A DNA stretch of 7,863 nucleotides, taken from Clostridia bacterium. Its GTDB lineage: Bacteria; Bacillota; Clostridia; Oscillospirales; Acutalibacteraceae. Shown here piece by piece: positions 6,118-7,863 of the stretch. Position 1 is the stretch's first letter. Every line of letters starts with the position of its first letter. Both the position numbers and the translations under genes were made by a program. The stretch is from positions 1 through 7,863 of the forward strand of contig JAFWCS010000458.1 of assembly GCA_017534365.1 (NCBI GenBank), read 5' to 3'. A model generated the notes under the pieces. That model was not told where the DNA came from, ran no database searches, and saw only the letters and a program-made list of their open reading frames with translations.

Positions 6118-7116
6118 ATGAATTTTACCCCCATCGGCAGCGGGCAGACCTATGAGGGCTTCTGCCTGATCAAATCCGTCGAAAAAAAGATGACGGCCAA
6201 GGGCGTGCCCTATCTGGATCTGACGCTGGCGGATCCCGGCGGCGAGATCAACGCCAAGCACTGGGATTATAAGGAAGCGGCGAGCGGCACATTTGAAAAG
6301 TTCGATTTCGTGAAGGTGCGCGGCTCGTTCGTGCCCTTCAACGACGCGCTGCAGTTCCGCGTGGAGCGCATCCGCAAGGTGCAGCCCTCCGATCACGCGC
6401 GGATCGAGGACTACGTGCCCTCCGCCCCGTGGAGCGGCGAAGCGATGCTCGCCGAGCTCGAGGGCATCGTCGAGGCGTTCCGCGACGCCGAGCTGCGGCT
6501 GCTGGTCACGAAGGTGCTCGAGAGCTGCCGCGACCGGCTGCTCTATTGGCCGGCGGCGAAAAACCTGCACCACGCCGTGCGCGGCGGGCTGCTGATGCAC
6601 ACGCTCTCGATCCTCCGGCTCGCGGAGGACGTCTGCAGGCTCTACGGCTTCGTCGATCACGATCTGCTCTGCGCCGGCGTGATCCTCCACGACGTCGCCA
6701 AGCTCGAGGAGCTGCAGGTGGCGGAGACCGGCATCGCCGGGGAATACACCGTGCGCGGCAATCTGCTCGGCCACCTGGTGATGGGCGCGATGACCGTGGA
6801 CCGCATCGGGCGCGAAAACGGGATCAGCGAGCAGACCCTGACGCTTGTGGAGCACATGCTGATCTCGCACCACGGCACGCCGGAATTCGGCGCGGCGAAG
6901 CTGCCGATGTTCATCGAAGCGGAGGTGCTCTCGCAGCTCGACCTGCTGGACGCGCGCCTCTTTGAAATGGCGCATGCCGTTGAGAACGTGGAGGTCGACG
7001 CCTTCACGCCGCGGCAGTGGGCGCTGGAAAACCGCATTCTCTATCGTCACGGCCGCACGCAGGGCGATCAGGTCAACCTGCTGCCGCCGGACGCTGAAAA
7101 GGAAAACGAAAACTGA
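6118..7116 (+). CDS. yhaM: 3'-5' exoribonuclease YhaM family protein
   Basis: Predicted cytoplasmic metal-dependent exonuclease that trims RNA (and single-stranded DNA in some homologues) from the 3' end. The protein has 332 residues, close to the usual YhaM length. An N-terminal OB-fold-like nucleic-acid-binding region (about 10-88) precedes an HD phosphohydrolase domain (about 150-285). Visible candidate metal ligands are H161 (GGLLMHT), the H191-D192 pair (GVILHDVAK), H219 in GNLLGHL, H246, H251-H252 (SHHG) and D275/D278. The start is ATG 6118: AAGGAG (6102-6107) lies 10 bases before it. The upstream open frame from 5806 crosses the previous gene, a terminator and a promoter, and GTG 6109 touches the ribosome binding site, so neither is used. 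It is GC-rich (43 of 60 bases at 6421-6480), unlike the lipoprotein. It is probably cotranscribed with the DUF2804 gene 20 bases downstream. Confidence 0.94.
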   Translation: MNFTPIGSGQTYEGFCLIKSVEKKMTAKGVPYLDLTLADPGGEINAKHWDYKEAASGTFEKFDFVKVRGSFVPFNDALQFRVERIRKVQPSDHARIEDYVPSAPWSGEAMLAELEGIVEAFRDAELRLLVTKVLESCRDRLLYWPAAKNLHHAVRGGLLMHTLSILRLAEDVCRLYGFVDHDLLCAGVILHDVAKLEELQVAETGIAGEYTVRGNLLGHLVMGAMTVDRIGRENGISEQTLTLVEHMLISHHGTPEFGAAKLPMFIEAEVLSQLDLLDARLFEMAHAVENVEVDAFTPRQWALENRILYRHGRTQGDQVNLLPPDAEKENEN

Positions 7117-7136
7117 AGATATGAGGAGGTATTACC

Positions 7137-7863
7137 ATGAGAAACCATGAAGTGACCCGCGTGCAGCCCCTGCTGAAGCCGGACGGCACCCTGCGTGAGC
7201 CGGGCTGGTCGAAGCAGCTGTATCAGATCTATGACCGCAAGGCGATCAAAGCGCCGAAATTCCGCATCAAGGAGTGGGATTATTATCTGATCCTCTCCGA
7301 GAAGAATCAGTTCGGCGTGGCGCCCACGATCTCGGACGACGGCTACATCGGTCTGCAGTCCGTATCCCTGCTGGATTTCACGATCCCGTGGGAGCACACC
7401 GAAACCATTCTGAACGTCTGCCCGATGGGCAAATTCAAGCTGCCCTCCACGAGCGCGACGGGCAACACGGTCTATCATGACAAGCGGCTGGATATGGAGT
7501 TCCGCGTCAGCGAGGGCAAGCGCCGCCTGATCTGCAACTTCAAGAATTTCCAGGACGGCAAGACCTTCTCCTGCGATATCACGCTGGCCCAGCCGGAACA
7601 GGATACCATGGTCATCGCGACGCCGTGGAAGGAGAAGAAGACCGCGTTCTACTACAACCAGAAGATCAACTGCATGCGCGCGAGCGGCAAGGCGACCTTC
7701 GACGGCAAGGACTATATTTTTGATCCCGCCACCGATTTCGGCACCCTCGACTGGGGCCGCGGCGTGTGGACCTATGACAACACCTGGTATTGGGGCAGCG
7801 GCAACTGCGACCTGAACGGCCATGCCTTCGGCTTCAATATCGGCTACGGCTTCGGCGACACCA
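7137..7863 (+). CDS. DUF2804 family protein (3' partial)
   Basis: The frame is open from ATG 7137 to the end of the window, giving 242 residues; the family is usually somewhat over 300, so about a quarter is missing. AGGAGG (7124-7129) sits 7 bases before the start. Landmarks I associate with DUF2804 are the opening QPLLKPDGTLREPGWS (10-25), KEWDYYLI (45-52), RLDMEFR (117-123) and the tryptophan-rich DWGRGVWTYDNTWYWGSG (205-222). No signal peptide or membrane segment is seen. The family has no established function; a remote lipocalin-like (AttH/Svf1-type) fold has been suggested for related proteins, which would fit a small hydrophobic ligand, but that is inference. It sits 20 bases after yhaM with no terminator between, so it is likely in the same transcript. 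Confidence 0.88.
   Translation, partial: MRNHEVTRVQPLLKPDGTLREPGWSKQLYQIYDRKAIKAPKFRIKEWDYYLILSEKNQFGVAPTISDDGYIGLQSVSLLDFTIPWEHTETILNVCPMGKFKLPSTSATGNTVYHDKRLDMEFRVSEGKRRLICNFKNFQDGKTFSCDITLAQPEQDTMVIATPWKEKKTAFYYNQKINCMRASGKATFDGKDYIFDPATDFGTLDWGRGVWTYDNTWYWGSGNCDLNGHAFGFNIGYGFGDT

Noticed and set aside
6058..7050. 330-residue minus-strand open frame opposite the exoribonuclease gene
   Set aside because: It is a shadow of high third-position GC in the real gene. The translation is His/Val/Arg/Gln-rich with no recognisable domain, while the plus strand encodes a clear HD-domain protein.
7068..7823. 251-residue minus-strand open frame at the right end
   Set aside because: It is the antisense of the partial DUF2804 gene, which has a strong ribosome binding site and family motifs.

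Overview
The window looks like chromosomal DNA from a GC-rich gut-type clostridium (Bacillota, most like the Oscillospiraceae/Ruminococcaceae). The evidence is an ECF-type riboflavin transporter S component under an FMN riboswitch, a YhaM-type exoribonuclease, a Clp ATPase with a cysteine-pair N-terminus, consensus sigma-A promoters, purine-rich ribosome binding sites and U-tailed terminators. Nothing marks a mobile element, prophage or CRISPR array. The organism call is inference from gene content.

Layout. (1) Bases 1-2229, plus strand: the bulk of a two-AAA-domain Clp ATPase whose start lies before the window. It ends at a strong hairpin that also closes the convergent unit. (2) Bases 2279-3764, minus strand: a riboflavin-uptake operon read right to left. 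It has a perfect-hexamer promoter, an FMN riboswitch, an intrinsic terminator, ribU (start corrected to 3372), and a deoxyinosine/uracil-type DNA glycosylase whose start overlaps the ribU stop by one base. (3) Bases 3793-4425, minus strand: a small secreted protein with two C2H2-like metal-binding motifs, with its own promoter and two successive terminators. (4) Bases 4566-6013, plus strand: a lipoprotein of unknown function built from two related halves, followed by a terminator. (5) Bases 6046-7863, plus strand: an extended -10 promoter, a YhaM-type 3'-5' exoribonuclease, and 20 bases later a DUF2804 protein that runs off the window.

The most unusual item is the FMN riboswitch. Its conserved core is intact, but loop L6 carries about 165 extra bases. 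These fold on paper into a closing helix, a three-way junction and several nested hairpins, so the aptamer is about 275 nt. L6 is one of the loops that docks in known FMN riboswitch structures, so the insertion either replaces or extends that contact, or adds a further function. Second in interest is the secreted double C2H2-like protein with a glycine/alanine-rich amphipathic tail. Third is the placement of a DNA-repair glycosylase under FMN control by translational coupling to ribU.
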